Below are positions 6,001-15,031 of a stretch of 32,095 nucleotides of DNA, piece after piece. The DNA is from Polaromonas sp. (GTDB lineage: Bacteria > Pseudomonadota > Gammaproteobacteria > Burkholderiales > Burkholderiaceae_C), in the NCBI RefSeq assembly GCF_029945925.1, contig NZ_JAQSDN010000014.1, positions 22,113-54,207 of the forward strand. The letters run 5' to 3'. Positions within the stretch are counted from its first letter, which is position 1. Each line of letters begins with the position of its first letter. The notes under the pieces were generated by a model, which had not been told where the DNA came from, did no database searches, and was given only the letters and a program-made list of their open reading frames with translations. Both the position numbers and the translations under genes were made by a program.

Positions 6001-6855
6001 GTGTCCGACTTCCCCCCCAGTAGACCGCCCAAGCCCGAAGACAAGCGCGGCTTCCTCCAGAAGCTGGCCGAAATGCTTCACCCCGGGCCCGATTCCAAAG
6101 ACGAGCTGATTGAAACCCTGGTCGAGGCGCAGGACAACGATGTCATAGGCGCGCAAAGCCGGGAAATGCTCGAAGGCGTGATCCGCATGGCCGACATGAC
6201 GGCCGGCGACGTGATGGTGGCCACGCCCCGCATGGACGTCATCAACATCGACGCACCCTTCGACGAGTTGCTGCACCTGGTGATCGACACCGCCCACTCG
6301 CGTTTTCCGGTTTACGAAAACGAAAAAGAAAACATCATTGGCATCCTGATGGCCAAGGACCTGCTCAAGCTGCAGCGTGCGCCCGAGCTCAACATCCGCG
6401 CGCTGCTGCGCCCGGCGGTGTTTGTGCCCGAGAGCAAGGGCCTGAATGACCTGTTGCGCGAATTCCGCGGCAACCGCAACCACCTGGCCATCGTGATCGA
6501 CGAGTTCGGCCGTGTGGCCGGCCTCATCACGATTGAAGACGTGCTCGAGCAGATCGTCGGCGAGATCGAGGACGAGTTTGACATCGCCGAGGACGAGGGC
6601 GACATCTTCGGCCTGACCGACCACACCTACCGCGTCAGTGGCGACACCTCGATCGAGCGCGTCAACGAGGCCTTCGGTGTGTTGCTGCCCGAAACCGACT
6701 TCGAAACCATAGGCGGTCTGGTCGCCCACGAGATGGGCCATGTGCCCAAACGTGGCGAACTCTACGCGCTGGCCGGCCTGCAGTTCACCGTGCTGCACAC
6801 CAAAGGGGGCGCCGTGCGCTGGTTCAAGGTTTCGCCCGTCGCCACGGGCACCTGA
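6001..6855 (+). CDS. corC: CorC/YbeX-like CBS-pair protein (HlyC/CorC family)
   Basis: From a GTG at 6001 the protein has 284 residues and starts MSDFPPSRPP, matching the N-terminal pattern of E. coli YbeX/CorC (MSDDNS... then KKGFF). An in-frame TTG at 5971 would add ten residues without better support; neither start has a clear ribosome-binding site. Two CBS motifs follow (about residues 58-115 and 125-180), then the CorC_HlyC C-terminal domain (about 200-280, with TIGGLVAHEMGHVPKRGE). There is no DUF21 membrane domain, so it is soluble. The family is linked to magnesium/cobalt efflux and, in E. coli, to ribosome and heat-shock physiology; its biochemical role is unsettled. lnt begins 24 bp downstream, the conserved ybeX-lnt order. 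Confidence 0.9.
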   Translation: MSDFPPSRPPKPEDKRGFLQKLAEMLHPGPDSKDELIETLVEAQDNDVIGAQSREMLEGVIRMADMTAGDVMVATPRMDVINIDAPFDELLHLVIDTAHSRFPVYENEKENIIGILMAKDLLKLQRAPELNIRALLRPAVFVPESKGLNDLLREFRGNRNHLAIVIDEFGRVAGLITIEDVLEQIVGEIEDEFDIAEDEGDIFGLTDHTYRVSGDTSIERVNEAFGVLLPETDFETIGGLVAHEMGHVPKRGELYALAGLQFTVLHTKGGAVRWFKVSPVATGT

Positions 6856-6879
6856 GGCGCGGCGGACAAAAAGCAGCGG

Positions 6880-8508
6880 ATGGCACGGAACTCGATCCAC
6901 AGCATGATGTCGGCGCTGCCCACGTTGCCGGCCCTGCTGGAGCATATCGGGCACCCGCAGCCGCGCAAGGGGCTTTCCTTTTTTGACATTGCTATTGTTT
7001 TAATAGCTGGCTGCGCCCATGCCTTGAGCGTTGCATGGCCTTTTTCCTCTGGATTGGCGCAGGGCCAGCCGGTCTGGTGGCTGCAACTGCTGGCCCTGGC
7101 TGCGCTCGCCCGGTCGCTGGACCGCTGCGCCCGCTTCAAGCAGGGGCTGCTGCTGGGCTGGCTGTTTGGCAGCGCCTGGCTGTGCGGCATTTTCTGGTGG
7201 CTGTTCATCTCGCTGCATGTCTACGGCGGGCTGGCCGCGCCGCTGACGGTGCTGGCCGTGGGCGGTCTGGCGATCTTTCTCGCCACCTATTACGCCGTGG
7301 CCTGTGCGGCCTATGTTTCCCTGGCTCCCGCCGGGCGAACGAGCAGGGCGATTGTTTTTGCGGCCCTCTGGCTGCTGGCCGAGCTGGCCCGGGTGGAGTT
7401 TTTCACCGGCTTTCCGTGGGGCGCGGCCGGCTACGCGCACCTCGACGGCTGGATGGACGGTTACGCGCGGTGGATCGGGGTGCACGGCATCACCTTCCTG
7501 GCCGCTTTCATGGCCGCCAGCCTGGCCGGCCTGGGCCGGTCACGGCGCCAGCTGGTCGTGTTCCCGGTGTTGGCGGCGCTGATCGTGGCGGGGGCGCTGG
7601 CGGCGGGAAAGCAGACCTCCACCTCGGCCGGCAGCCTGCAGGTGACGCTGCTCCAGGGCAACATTCCCCAGGACGAAAAATTCCAGCCCGGCACCGGTCT
7701 GCCGACGGCGCTGCGCTGGTACGGCGAGCAACTGCAGGGCGCCAAAACCGCGCTGGTGGTGGCGCCGGAAACTGCGCTTCCCCTGCTGCCGCAGCAACTG
7801 CCCGAAGGTTACTGGAACGCAGTGCAGGCGCGTTTTGCCTCGGGCCAGCAGGCGGCGCTGATCGGCATGCCGCTGGGCAGCTACAACGCGGGTTACGCCA
7901 ATTCGGCGGTGGGGCTCAAGCCCGGCCAGGCCCAGGCCTTCCATTTCGACAAGCACCACCTGGTCCCGTTTGGCGAGTTTGTTCCGCCGGGCTTTCGCTG
8001 GTTCATCAACCTCATGAACATCCCGCTCGGCGACTTCAAGCGCGGCCCGCTGGGCCAGCCGTCGTTTGACTGGCAGGGCCAGCGGCTGGCGCCCAACATC
8101 TGCTACGAAGACCTGTTTGGCGAGGAGCTGGGCGCCAGTTTCACCAACGCAGCCACGGCACCCACGGTGCTCGTCAACCTCAGCAATATCGGCTGGTTCG
8201 GCAACACCATCGCCATCGACCAGCACCTGGCCATCTCGCGCATGCGGGCGCTGGAGTTCGAGCGGCCCATGCTGCGCGCCACCAACACCGGCGCCACGGT
8301 CATCATCGACCACCGCGGCAAAGTCACCCACGAACTGCCGCGCCACACCCGCGGCGTGCTGGTCGGCGAGGTGGAGGGCCGCAACGGCATCACGCCTTAC
8401 GCCTGGTGGGTGTCCCGCTACGGCCTGTGGCCGTGGTGGGCCCTGGGTCTGGGTGTCGCGGGACTGGCGCTGGTTTTTCGCCTGCGTTCAGGCCGCTTAC
8501 TGGCCTGA
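6880..8508 (+). CDS. lnt: Apolipoprotein N-acyltransferase
   Basis: It transfers an acyl chain from phospholipid to the N-terminal cysteine of apolipoproteins in the inner membrane, the last step of lipoprotein maturation. The 542-residue protein has about six N-terminal membrane helices, a periplasmic nitrilase-like domain and a C-terminal helix (WPWWALGLGVAGLALVF). The catalytic triad is visible: E297 in APETALP, K358 in FDKHHLVPFGEF and C408 in NICYEDLF, equivalent to E267/K335/C387 in E. coli. The start is uncertain: residues 1-33 lack a conserved counterpart and no strong ribosome-binding site precedes the ATG at 6880. Residues ~37-56, the first membrane helix, coincide with a dispersed repeat. 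The last 12 bp overlap the convergent deacylase gene. It follows corC by 24 bp and is probably in its operon. Confidence 0.95.
   Translation: MARNSIHSMMSALPTLPALLEHIGHPQPRKGLSFFDIAIVLIAGCAHALSVAWPFSSGLAQGQPVWWLQLLALAALARSLDRCARFKQGLLLGWLFGSAWLCGIFWWLFISLHVYGGLAAPLTVLAVGGLAIFLATYYAVACAAYVSLAPAGRTSRAIVFAALWLLAELARVEFFTGFPWGAAGYAHLDGWMDGYARWIGVHGITFLAAFMAASLAGLGRSRRQLVVFPVLAALIVAGALAAGKQTSTSAGSLQVTLLQGNIPQDEKFQPGTGLPTALRWYGEQLQGAKTALVVAPETALPLLPQQLPEGYWNAVQARFASGQQAALIGMPLGSYNAGYANSAVGLKPGQAQAFHFDKHHLVPFGEFVPPGFRWFINLMNIPLGDFKRGPLGQPSFDWQGQRLAPNICYEDLFGEELGASFTNAATAPTVLVNLSNIGWFGNTIAIDQHLAISRMRALEFERPMLRATNTGATVIIDHRGKVTHELPRHTRGVLVGEVEGRNGITPYAWWVSRYGLWPWWALGLGVAGLALVFRLRSGRLLA
6989..7046 (+). 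repeat. Dispersed 'TTGCTA-TAGCTG-TGCGC' repeat inside lnt, copy 2
   Basis: TTGCTATTGTTTTAATAGCT, GGCTGCGCCCAT and GCATGGCCTTTTT align with the intergenic copy at 4819-4874: TTGCTA, ATAGCTG, CTGCGCCC and ATGGCCTTTT are shared in the same order at almost the same spacing. Here the element is open in the lnt frame and encodes about residues 37-56, a hydrophobic helix. Confidence 0.6.
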
Positions 8509-10248
8509 GCGCACGAGCCGGCCCGGCCGCGCGGCCGTGACCTCGCCTTCGCGGGCCCCACACAGGCCCGCGACCCAGGTGCCGATATAGCCTTGCGCCT
8601 TTTGCAGAAAGCGCTTGCCGCCGGCAGGCAGATCCCGCACCAGTTGGGGCACGCCAACGCTTAATCGTGAGGGGTCGATGACGTTGATGTCGGCACGCAG
8701 CCCGACCGCCAGCCGACCGCGGTCGCTCAGCCCCAGGTAACGCGCATTGCGCGATGTCATCATCTCCACCGCCTGCTCCAGCGGCAGGCGGCCCTGCGCG
8801 CGGCCCTGCACCCAGTGCGTGAGCATGAAGGTGGAAAAACTCGCGTCGCACACGGTGCCCACATGCGCGCCGGCGTCGCCCAGGCCGAACAGCGCGCGCG
8901 GGTGGCCCAGCATCTGGCGCACGGTGTCGAGCGAGCCCTGGTTGTAGTTGAAGATCGGGAAGTAGACGAGCTGGCTGCCGTCGCCTTCGCTGAAGTAGTC
9001 GTAGAGCGCCTCCAGCGCGGTCGTGCCGCGCTGTTTGGCGCGTACCAGGAAACTCTGCATCACGTTGGGTTCGTAGTTGAGGGTGGCGTCCAGCGGGAAC
9101 ATGCGCCCGGCGATCATTTCAATCCGTGCCAGCAGCATGTCCACCAGCGGCGGAATCGGTGTGCCGTCACCCGCCAGACGTTCCGACTTCTCGCCCAGTA
9201 TGCGGGCTTTTCGGGCTGGTTCCCGCATGGCCGCTGCGCGGGCTGCTACTGAAAGCGTAGCAATTTCCTTGTAGCCCGGAAAACCCATGAAAGGGTGAAA
9301 ACTCGCGTCCAGCCCGTTGATGACGCCGATGCCGCGCGCCGCGGTCTGCAGGTACAGCGGCAGGCCGCGCGCCACGGCCGCTTCCACGCGGGCCTGCATG
9401 GCCAGGTACTGCTCCCCGCCTGGGTCGCGCTGCAGCCAGCTCATCGAGAGCGGCCGCCCGCTGGCCGCCGCGAGTTGTTCGACCAGATCGAACTCGGCAT
9501 CGAAGTTCTGCGGTCCCTGCATCAGGTCGAAATCGCTGACGACCTGCACCACGCCGTGGCTCAGGCCTTCAAAGGCTTGCGCAATGCCGGTCAGTTCGGC
9601 CGCGCTGGCAATCGAGGCCGGCGTGTCATGCCCCTCGGCCGTGCGGTGGTTGTCCGAGCGGCCGGTGGAAAAGCCCACCGCCCCGGCAGCCAGCGCCGCG
9701 CGCAGGTGCTCGCGCATGGCGGCAATGTCCTGCGTGCTGGCGGCTTCGCGCGCCTCGGCGCGTTCGCCCATCACCAGCATGCGCAGCGGGTCGTGCGGCA
9801 CCATGGCCATGAAGTCCAGGCTGTGCGGCATGGCGTCCAGCGCGTTCAGGTAGTCGCCAAAACTCTCCCATGAAAATTTCACCCCTTCCGTCAGCGCCAC
9901 GCCGGGGATGTCTTCCACGCCCTCCATCAGCTTGATCAGCCGGTCCTCGCTGCCGGGCCGCAGTGGCGCGAAGCCAACGCCGCAGTTGCCCATGACCACG
10001 GTCGTCACGCCGTGGTGGATGCTGGGGCTGAAGGTTTCGTCCCAGGTGGCCTGCCCGTCGTAATGGGTGTGGATGTCCACAAAACCCGGCGTGACCCAGA
10101 CGCCGCTGGCGTCCACCGTGTCGCGCGCTTCCGTGGTGATGGTGCCGATGGCCACAATGCGGCCGTCCTGCACACCGACGTCGGCCACAAAGGGCGCGGC
10201 GCCGCTGCCGTCGACGACGGTGCCGCCTTTAAAAAGCAAGTCGAGCAT
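8497..10248 (-). CDS. N-acyl-D-amino-acid deacylase / D-aminoacylase (amidohydrolase family 3)
   Basis: The 583-residue protein is a metal-dependent amidohydrolase. The metal-binding HxH is H60 and H62 in [12 protein letters not shown]89 in [10 protein letters not shown] matches the zinc-ligand cysteine of D-aminoacylases, and [10 protein letters not shown] near residue 465 supplies the late Asp/His motif. Enzymes of this family hydrolyse N-acyl-D-amino acids to a free D-amino acid and a carboxylate; the acyl group and residue cannot be told. The start at 10248 is fixed by GGAG 8 nt upstream. It overlaps the end of the upstream BASS transporter by 20 bp, so translation is likely coupled and the transporter may import its substrate. 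Its 3' end overlaps convergent lnt by 12 bp. About residues 326-343 coincide with a dispersed repeat. Confidence 0.88.
   Translation of the reverse strand: MLDLLFKGGTVVDGSGAAPFVADVGVQDGRIVAIGTITTEARDTVDASGVWVTPGFVDIHTHYDGQATWDETFSPSIHHGVTTVVMGNCGVGFAPLRPGSEDRLIKLMEGVEDIPGVALTEGVKFSWESFGDYLNALDAMPHSLDFMAMVPHDPLRMLVMGERAEAREAASTQDIAAMREHLRAALAAGAVGFSTGRSDNHRTAEGHDTPASIASAAELTGIAQAFEGLSHGVVQVVSDFDLMQGPQNFDAEFDLVEQLAAASGRPLSMSWLQRDPGGEQYLAMQARVEAAVARGLPLYLQTAARGIGVINGLDASFHPFMGFPGYKEIATLSVAARAAAMREPARKARILGEKSERLAGDGTPIPPLVDMLLARIEMIAGRMFPLDATLNYEPNVMQSFLVRAKQRGTTALEALYDYFSEGDGSQLVYFPIFNYNQGSLDTVRQMLGHPRALFGLGDAGAHVGTVCDASFSTFMLTHWVQGRAQGRLPLEQAVEMMTSRNARYLGLSDRGRLAVGLRADINVIDPSRLSVGVPQLVRDLPAGGKRFLQKAQGYIGTWVAGLCGAREGEVTAARPGRLVRSGQ
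9222..9273 (-). repeat. Dispersed 'TTGCTA-TAGC-GCGC' repeat inside the deacylase, copy 3
   Basis: On the minus strand AGGAAATTGCTACGCTTTCA, GTAGCAGCCCGCGCAGCGG and CCATGCGGG align with AGGAAATTTGCTACGATATT, CATAGCTGTCTGCGCCCG and CCATCAAGGG of the intergenic copy at 4812-4859. It is in frame and encodes the stretch around [17 protein letters not shown]. Divergence is higher than in copy 2, so chance similarity is not fully excluded. Confidence 0.45.
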
Positions 10249-11104
10249 CTTTTTTTCTCCAGAAGTAGGCCAGCGACAGGCCGCTGACGATGTGCCAGAT
10301 GCCCCACATGCTGGCAATGAGGACCATGCCGAGGTCCGAGTTGAACTGCACGGCAATGATGCCCAGCGCCAGGCCCGAGTTCTGCATGCCGCCCTCGATC
10401 ATCACGGCACGCCGGTCGCGTTCGCTCACCCCCATGGCCTTGCTGGTGGCCCAGCCGAAAAACAGGCCGCTGGCATTGTGCGCGATCACGATGGCCAGCA
10501 TGGGCAGCAGGCCCAGCGTCAGCAACTGGCGCTCCTTGATCAGCCCCAGCACGATGAAGGCCAGCAGGGCCAGCAGCGAAAAGTTGCCCAGCGGTTTCTG
10601 GATGCGCGCCGTCAGTGCAGGCAACTGGTGCGAGAAGACCAGGCCCAGCGCCATCGGCAGGGCCAGCAGCAAAAACAGGCTGATCCAGATGCCCGAGGGG
10701 TCGATGTCCAGTGTCTTGAGCCAGCCGGCTGTGGCCGGGTTGGTCGCCACCATCCAGCTGAAGTTGAACGGTGTGGCGACCAGCGCAATGATGCTGGCCA
10801 CGGCCGACACGCTGACCGACAGCGCCGTGTTGCCGCGGCCCAGGTGGGTGACCACGTTGCTCAGGCTGCCGCCGGGGCAGGCCGCCACCAGGATCATCGC
10901 GGCCTCGACGTTGGGCGGCAGGTCCAGCGCCAGGGTGGCCAACCAGGTACCCACGGGCAGCAGGATGAACTGCGGGATCAGTCCGCAGACCACCGCCTTG
11001 GGTGTTTGCGCGACGCGCCTGAAGTCGCTCACCTTGAGCTCCAGCGCGACCGAAAACACCATGGTGGCGAGCACCAGGCTCAAAATCAGTTGTTGGGTTG
11101 TCAT
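10229..11104 (-). CDS. Bile acid:sodium symporter (BASS)-family transporter
   Basis: The 291-residue protein is highly hydrophobic with about nine to ten predicted membrane helices in the inner membrane. Family signatures are the CPGGSLSNVVTHLGRGN segment (about residues 75-91) and the EGGMQNSGLALGI segment (about 237-249), which in ASBT-type carriers build the crossing helices and sodium sites. BASS carriers move organic anions with sodium; the substrate here is unknown, but a 20-bp overlap with the downstream N-acyl-D-amino-acid deacylase suggests an N-acylated amino acid or related acid. The ATG at 11104 is chosen because AAGGAA lies 7 nt upstream; a longer frame reaching 11215 would run into the glyQ leader and is unlikely. 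It is divergent from glyQ across 118 bp. Confidence 0.88.
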   Translation of the reverse strand: MTTQQLILSLVLATMVFSVALELKVSDFRRVAQTPKAVVCGLIPQFILLPVGTWLATLALDLPPNVEAAMILVAACPGGSLSNVVTHLGRGNTALSVSVSAVASIIALVATPFNFSWMVATNPATAGWLKTLDIDPSGIWISLFLLLALPMALGLVFSHQLPALTARIQKPLGNFSLLALLAFIVLGLIKERQLLTLGLLPMLAIVIAHNASGLFFGWATSKAMGVSERDRRAVMIEGGMQNSGLALGIIAVQFNSDLGMVLIASMWGIWHIVSGLSLAYFWRKKDARLAF

Positions 11105-11222
11105 GACACTTTCCTTGCGTCTGAGGGTAACCCGGTGAAAGCTCCGTAAAATCAAGGGTTTTCGCGGGTTCAGGCCCGCTGTGTCTTTCCCATCCGGCCC
11201 TGCGTCGCCGAACACCCTATTT

Positions 11223-12128
11223 ATGTTGACCTTTCAGCAAATCATCTTGAAGCTCCAGTCCTACTGGGATGCCCAGGGCTGCGCACTGTTGCAGCCCTAT
11301 GACATGGAAGTGGGCGCCGGGACGTCGCACACTGCTACGTTTTTAAGAGCGCTTGGCCCGGAGCCCTGGAAGGCCGCCTATGTGCAGCCGAGCCGCCGCC
11401 CGAAAGACGGCCGTTACGGAGAGAACCCGAACCGCCTGCAGCACTACTACCAGTACCAGGTCGTGCTCAAGCCCGCGCCCAGCAACATCCTGGAGCTCTA
11501 CCTCGGCTCGCTCGAGGCGCTGGGGTTTGACCTGAAGAAAAACGACATCCGCTTCGTGGAAGACGACTGGGAGAATCCGACGCTGGGCGCCTGGGGCCTG
11601 GGCTGGGAGGTCTGGCTCAACGGCATGGAAGTCACGCAGTTCACCTACTTCCAGCAGGTCGGCGGTATCGACTGCAAACCCATCACCGGCGAGATCACTT
11701 ATGGCCTGGAGCGCCTGGCCATGTACCTGCAAGGTGTGGACAACGTCTACAACCTGCAGTGGACCGACAGCATGAGTTATGGCGACGTCTACCTGCAAAA
11801 CGAAAAGGAACAGTCGGCCTACAACTTCGAACACAGTGACGCCGACTTCCTGTTCACCGCCTTCACCGCCTACGAGAAGCAGGCCAAACACCTGATCGAG
11901 GTGCAGCTCGCGCTGCCGGCCTACGAGCAGGTGCTCAAGGCCGCGCACAGCTTCAACCTGCTGGACGCGCGCGGCGCGATTTCGGTGACCGAGCGCGCCG
12001 CCTATATCGGCCGCATCCGCAACCTGGCGCGTGCCGTGGCGCAGAGTTATTACGAATCCAGAGAGCGCCTGGGCTTCCCGATGGCGCCGCGCGAGTGGGT
12101 GGAACAGATGACGAAGAAGGCCGCATGA
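11223..12128 (+). CDS. glyQ: Glycine--tRNA ligase alpha subunit
   Basis: The 301-residue protein is the catalytic alpha subunit of the bacterial alpha2beta2 glycyl-tRNA synthetase. It forms glycyl-adenylate and charges tRNA-Gly in the cytosol. Signature segments are [20 protein letters not shown] near the N-terminus, then [20 protein letters not shown] and the glutamate-rich [18 protein letters not shown] motif near residue 165. I start at the ATG at 11223 (MLTFQQII), the usual first residues in the family; a GTG at 11181 would add 14 unconserved residues. glyS follows with an ATGA overlap, so subunits are made by coupled translation. Confidence 0.97.
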   Translation: MLTFQQIILKLQSYWDAQGCALLQPYDMEVGAGTSHTATFLRALGPEPWKAAYVQPSRRPKDGRYGENPNRLQHYYQYQVVLKPAPSNILELYLGSLEALGFDLKKNDIRFVEDDWENPTLGAWGLGWEVWLNGMEVTQFTYFQQVGGIDCKPITGEITYGLERLAMYLQGVDNVYNLQWTDSMSYGDVYLQNEKEQSAYNFEHSDADFLFTAFTAYEKQAKHLIEVQLALPAYEQVLKAAHSFNLLDARGAISVTERAAYIGRIRNLARAVAQSYYESRERLGFPMAPREWVEQMTKKAA

Positions 12129-14365
12129 CCATGACCACGCAAAACCTTCTGGTCGAACTGTTTGTGGAAGAGCTGCCGCCCAAGGCGCTCAAAAAACTGG
12201 GCGATGCCTTTGCGGGTGTCTTGTTCGAGCAGCTCAAGGCCCAGGGCCTGGCCAGTGCCGACGTCTCGGTGGTGACGGCGTATGCCTCGCCGCGCCGCTT
12301 GGCCGCGCATGTCACCCATGTCTGGCGCAAGGCCGCCGACAAGGCCGTGCAGCAAAAACTCATGCCGGTCTCGGTGGGGCTGGATGCTTCCGGCAAGGCC
12401 ACGCCCGCCCTGCTCAAGAAGCTGCAGGCGCTCGGTGCCGACGTATCGGACCCGGCGGCGGCCGTGGCCGCCCTCAAGCGCGCACCCGACGGCAAGGCCG
12501 AGGCGCTGTTCTACGACAGCCTGGTGACGGGCGCCGCGCTCGATACCGGCCTGCAGAAAGCGCTCGAAGAAGCCATCGCCAAGCTGCCGATTCCCAAGGT
12601 CATGAGTTACCAGCTCGAGACCGACTGCGCGCTGCCCGGCTGGAGCAGCGTGAACTTCGTGCGTCCCGCGCACGGCCTGGTGGCACTGCACGGCAGCACC
12701 GTGGTGCCGATCACGGCGCTGGGCCTGAAGGCGGGCAACACCACGCAGGGTCACCGCTTTGAAGCCAAAGTGTCGCCGGTGGTGATCCAGGATGCCGACG
12801 CGTACGCCCAGACCCTGCTGGGCGACGGCGCGGTGATCGCCAGCTTCAACGACCGCCGTTTTGCCATCGTGCAGCAGCTCGCGCAGGCTGCCGAGCGGCT
12901 GGGCCCGGGCTACGAGGTGCTGATGGACGAGGACCTGCTGAGCGAGGTGACCGGGCTGGTCGAGCACCCCAATGTGCTGGTGTGCGAATTCGAAGCGCAG
13001 TTCCTCGACGTGCCGCAGGAGTGCCTGATCCTCACGATGAAGGCCAACCAGAAGTACTTCCCGCTGGTCGACGCGAAGGGCAAACTCACCAACAAGTTTC
13101 TGGTGGTCAGCAACATCAGCCCCGACGATGCCAGCGCGGTGATTCAGGGCAATGAGCGTGTGGTGCGGCCGCGCCTGGCCGACGCCAAGTTCTTTTTTGA
13201 CCAGGACCGCAAGAAGACGCTGGCCTCGCGTGTGGCGGGGCTGGACAAGGTGGTTTATCACAACAAGCTCGGCTCGCAGGGTGAGCGTGTGGCACGCGTG
13301 AGTCGCATCGCCACAGAAATTGGGATGATGCTGGCGGTGGAGGGCGATTCCACCATTGCCATGCATGCCCAAAGGGCGGCAGAGCTTGCCAAAACAGATC
13401 TGGTCACGGACATGGTTGGCGAATTCCCTGAACTGCAGGGCATCATGGGGCGTTATTACGCTCTGAACGATGGCTTGCCCGCAGATATTGCCGATGCCAT
13501 TGAAGATCATTACAAGCCGCGGTTTTCCGGCGACGAACTGCCCCGCAATCAGGTCGGCGTGATTGTGGCGCTGGCAGACAAGCTCGAAACCCTGGCGGGC
13601 ATGTTCGGCATCGGCAATTTGCCGACCGGTGACAAGGACCCGTTTGCCCTGCGCCGCCATGCGCTGGGCGTGATCCGTATGTTGGTCGAGAAAGACTTGC
13701 CACTTTCACTTCATCGCTTGCTTGCAGTAGCGACTCGCCCGTTTGTGGAGCAGTTCTGTGGAGGAGCGTTTGTGCCTGTCCAGTTGATGCCACCAGACGC
13801 GGATGAAAACTACCTCCAAGCATTGAACAAACACTTTGGTGTCGCGAATTCAACGGGACAAGAACTTGTGGGTTTTATCTATGACCGCCTCGCCGGCTCC
13901 CTGCGCGAGCAGGGCTACAGCCCGCAGGAAGTCGAGGCCGTGCTGGCCCTGCATCCGCAACGGCTCGGTGATGTGGCCAAGCGCCTGGCTGCGGTACGCG
14001 CCTTCGCCGCGCTGCCGGAAGCGCCGGCCCTGGCCGCCGCGAACAAGCGCATCGCCAACATCCTCAAGAAGGCCCAGGACGTCGATGCCCATGTCAGCGA
14101 GGTGTTGCTCAAGGAGGCCGCCGAAATCGCCCTGTACGCGGCAATGAAGGATGTGGCGCCCCGGGCAAAAGCACAGTTCGAAGCCGGCGACTACACCGCC
14201 TCGCTGCAGACACTCGCCGCCCTGCGTGCGCCGGTTGATGCGTTTTTCGACGGCGTGATGGTCAACGCCGATGAGATGGACTTGCGCCTGAACCGGCAGG
14301 GCTTGCTCAAAAGCCTGCATGACGCCATGAACCGCGTCGCGGATTTGTCCAGACTCGCGGCCTGA
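12125..14365 (+). CDS. glyS: Glycine--tRNA ligase beta subunit
   Basis: The 746-residue beta subunit binds tRNA-Gly and partners GlyQ. The N-terminus [19 protein letters not shown] is diagnostic, as are LFEIGTEELP-type residues there and the later KANQKYFPL and [18 protein letters not shown] segments. The C-terminal part carries the anticodon-binding region (DALR-like). The ATG at 12125 overlaps the glyQ stop as ATGA; a longer frame upstream would sit inside glyQ. Odd feature: two patches, about 13300-13520 and 13680-13880, have visibly lower GC and relaxed third-position bias compared with the rest of the gene, as if a central block had been exchanged by recombination with a different lineage. 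The reading frame is intact. Confidence 0.97.
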   Translation: MTMTTQNLLVELFVEELPPKALKKLGDAFAGVLFEQLKAQGLASADVSVVTAYASPRRLAAHVTHVWRKAADKAVQQKLMPVSVGLDASGKATPALLKKLQALGADVSDPAAAVAALKRAPDGKAEALFYDSLVTGAALDTGLQKALEEAIAKLPIPKVMSYQLETDCALPGWSSVNFVRPAHGLVALHGSTVVPITALGLKAGNTTQGHRFEAKVSPVVIQDADAYAQTLLGDGAVIASFNDRRFAIVQQLAQAAERLGPGYEVLMDEDLLSEVTGLVEHPNVLVCEFEAQFLDVPQECLILTMKANQKYFPLVDAKGKLTNKFLVVSNISPDDASAVIQGNERVVRPRLADAKFFFDQDRKKTLASRVAGLDKVVYHNKLGSQGERVARVSRIATEIGMMLAVEGDSTIAMHAQRAAELAKTDLVTDMVGEFPELQGIMGRYYALNDGLPADIADAIEDHYKPRFSGDELPRNQVGVIVALADKLETLAGMFGIGNLPTGDKDPFALRRHALGVIRMLVEKDLPLSLHRLLAVATRPFVEQFCGGAFVPVQLMPPDADENYLQALNKHFGVANSTGQELVGFIYDRLAGSLREQGYSPQEVEAVLALHPQRLGDVAKRLAAVRAFAALPEAPALAAANKRIANILKKAQDVDAHVSEVLLKEAAEIALYAAMKDVAPRAKAQFEAGDYTASLQTLAALRAPVDAFFDGVMVNADEMDLRLNRQGLLKSLHDAMNRVADLSRLAA

Positions 14366-14389
14366 GCCGGTCACCACAGGCCACGTCCC

Positions 14390-14983
14390 ATGAAACTCGT
14401 CATCCTCGACCGCGACGGCACCATCAACAGTGACAGCGACGACTTCGTCAAGACGCCGGACGAATGGGTGCCGCTGCCGGGCGCGCTGGAAGCGATTGCG
14501 CGGCTGACCCACGCCGGCTGGCATGTGGTGATTGCGTCCAACCAGTCGGGCCTGGGGCGCGGCCTGTTTGATGTGGCCTCGCTTAACGCCATGCACGCCA
14601 AGATGCACAAGCTGCTGGCGGCGCTGGGCGGGCGCATCGATGCGGTGTTTTACTGCCCGCACAGCCCGGAAGAAAGCTGTACCTGCCGCAAACCCCTGCC
14701 CGGATTGTTCGAGCAGATAGGCGCGCGTTTTGGCGTACCGCTCAAGGGTGTGCCGACCGCCGGCGACTCGGTGCGCGATTTGCTCGCCGGCGCTGCGGCC
14801 GGTTGTGAGCCGCACCTGGTGCTGACCGGAAAATCGGCAGGGTACCGGGACGGTGGCCGGCCGGAGGGCCTGCCGCCCGGCACGCTGGTCCATGCCGACC
14901 TGCCGGCCTTTGTGGAATTCATCCTGAATCGCAGCGCCCCAACAGGTGCTATGAAAAAAGTAGCTACTCGCGCAGATGTTTAA
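14390..14983 (+). CDS. gmhB: D-glycero-beta-D-manno-heptose-1,7-bisphosphate 7-phosphatase
   Basis: This HAD-superfamily phosphatase removes the 7-phosphate in ADP-heptose synthesis for lipopolysaccharide core. The 197-residue protein begins MKLVILDRDGTIN, with D7 as nucleophile and D9 as acid/base. ASNQSGLGRG gives HAD motif II, K101 and the GDS at 125-127 give motifs III/IV, and the zinc loop is C89, H91, C97, C99. It starts 24 bp after glyS and lies before plsC, a conserved betaproteobacterial order. The last residues (about GAMKKVATRADV) are encoded by a dispersed repeat that also supplies the stop codon, so the natural C-terminus appears to have been replaced or extended. Closely related HADs act on the alpha anomer; the anomer is assumed. 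Confidence 0.9.
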   Translation: MKLVILDRDGTINSDSDDFVKTPDEWVPLPGALEAIARLTHAGWHVVIASNQSGLGRGLFDVASLNAMHAKMHKLLAALGGRIDAVFYCPHSPEESCTCRKPLPGLFEQIGARFGVPLKGVPTAGDSVRDLLAGAAAGCEPHLVLTGKSAGYRDGGRPEGLPPGTLVHADLPAFVEFILNRSAPTGAMKKVATRADV

Positions 14984-14999
14984 AGGGCTGCAGCCCTGA
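14944..14999 (+). repeat. Dispersed 'TGCTAT-TAGCTA-CGCGC' repeat at the 3' end of gmhB, copy 4
   Basis: GGTGCTATGAAAAAAGTAGC, TACTCGCGCAGATG and AAGGGCTGCAGCCCTGAA match the repeat family in order and spacing (TGCTA, TAGCT, GCGC, AAGGGCTG). It contains the perfect palindrome AGGGCTGCAGCCCT at 14984-14997 directly after the gmhB stop. The stop codon TAA at 14981 lies within the element. Confidence 0.6.
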
Positions 15000-15031
15000 A
15001 ACGCTCAAAAGTTCGACTGAAAACGCACGCC

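Noticed and set aside
6856..6985. Possible remnant of another gene on the minus strand before Lnt helix 1 (frame reading ADIMLWIEFRAIRCF)
   Set aside because: I could not assign the peptide to any family and it lies within the plausible Lnt N-terminus.
11323..11350. ACTGCTACGTTTTTAAGAGC in glyQ resembling the dispersed repeat
   Set aside because: The encoded residues ([13 protein letters not shown]) are an anciently conserved GlyQ motif, so the resemblance is coincidental.
12050..13660. 536-codon minus-strand frame opposite glyS
   Set aside because: It mirrors the conserved glyS coding sequence and shows no ribosome-binding site or recognisable domain.
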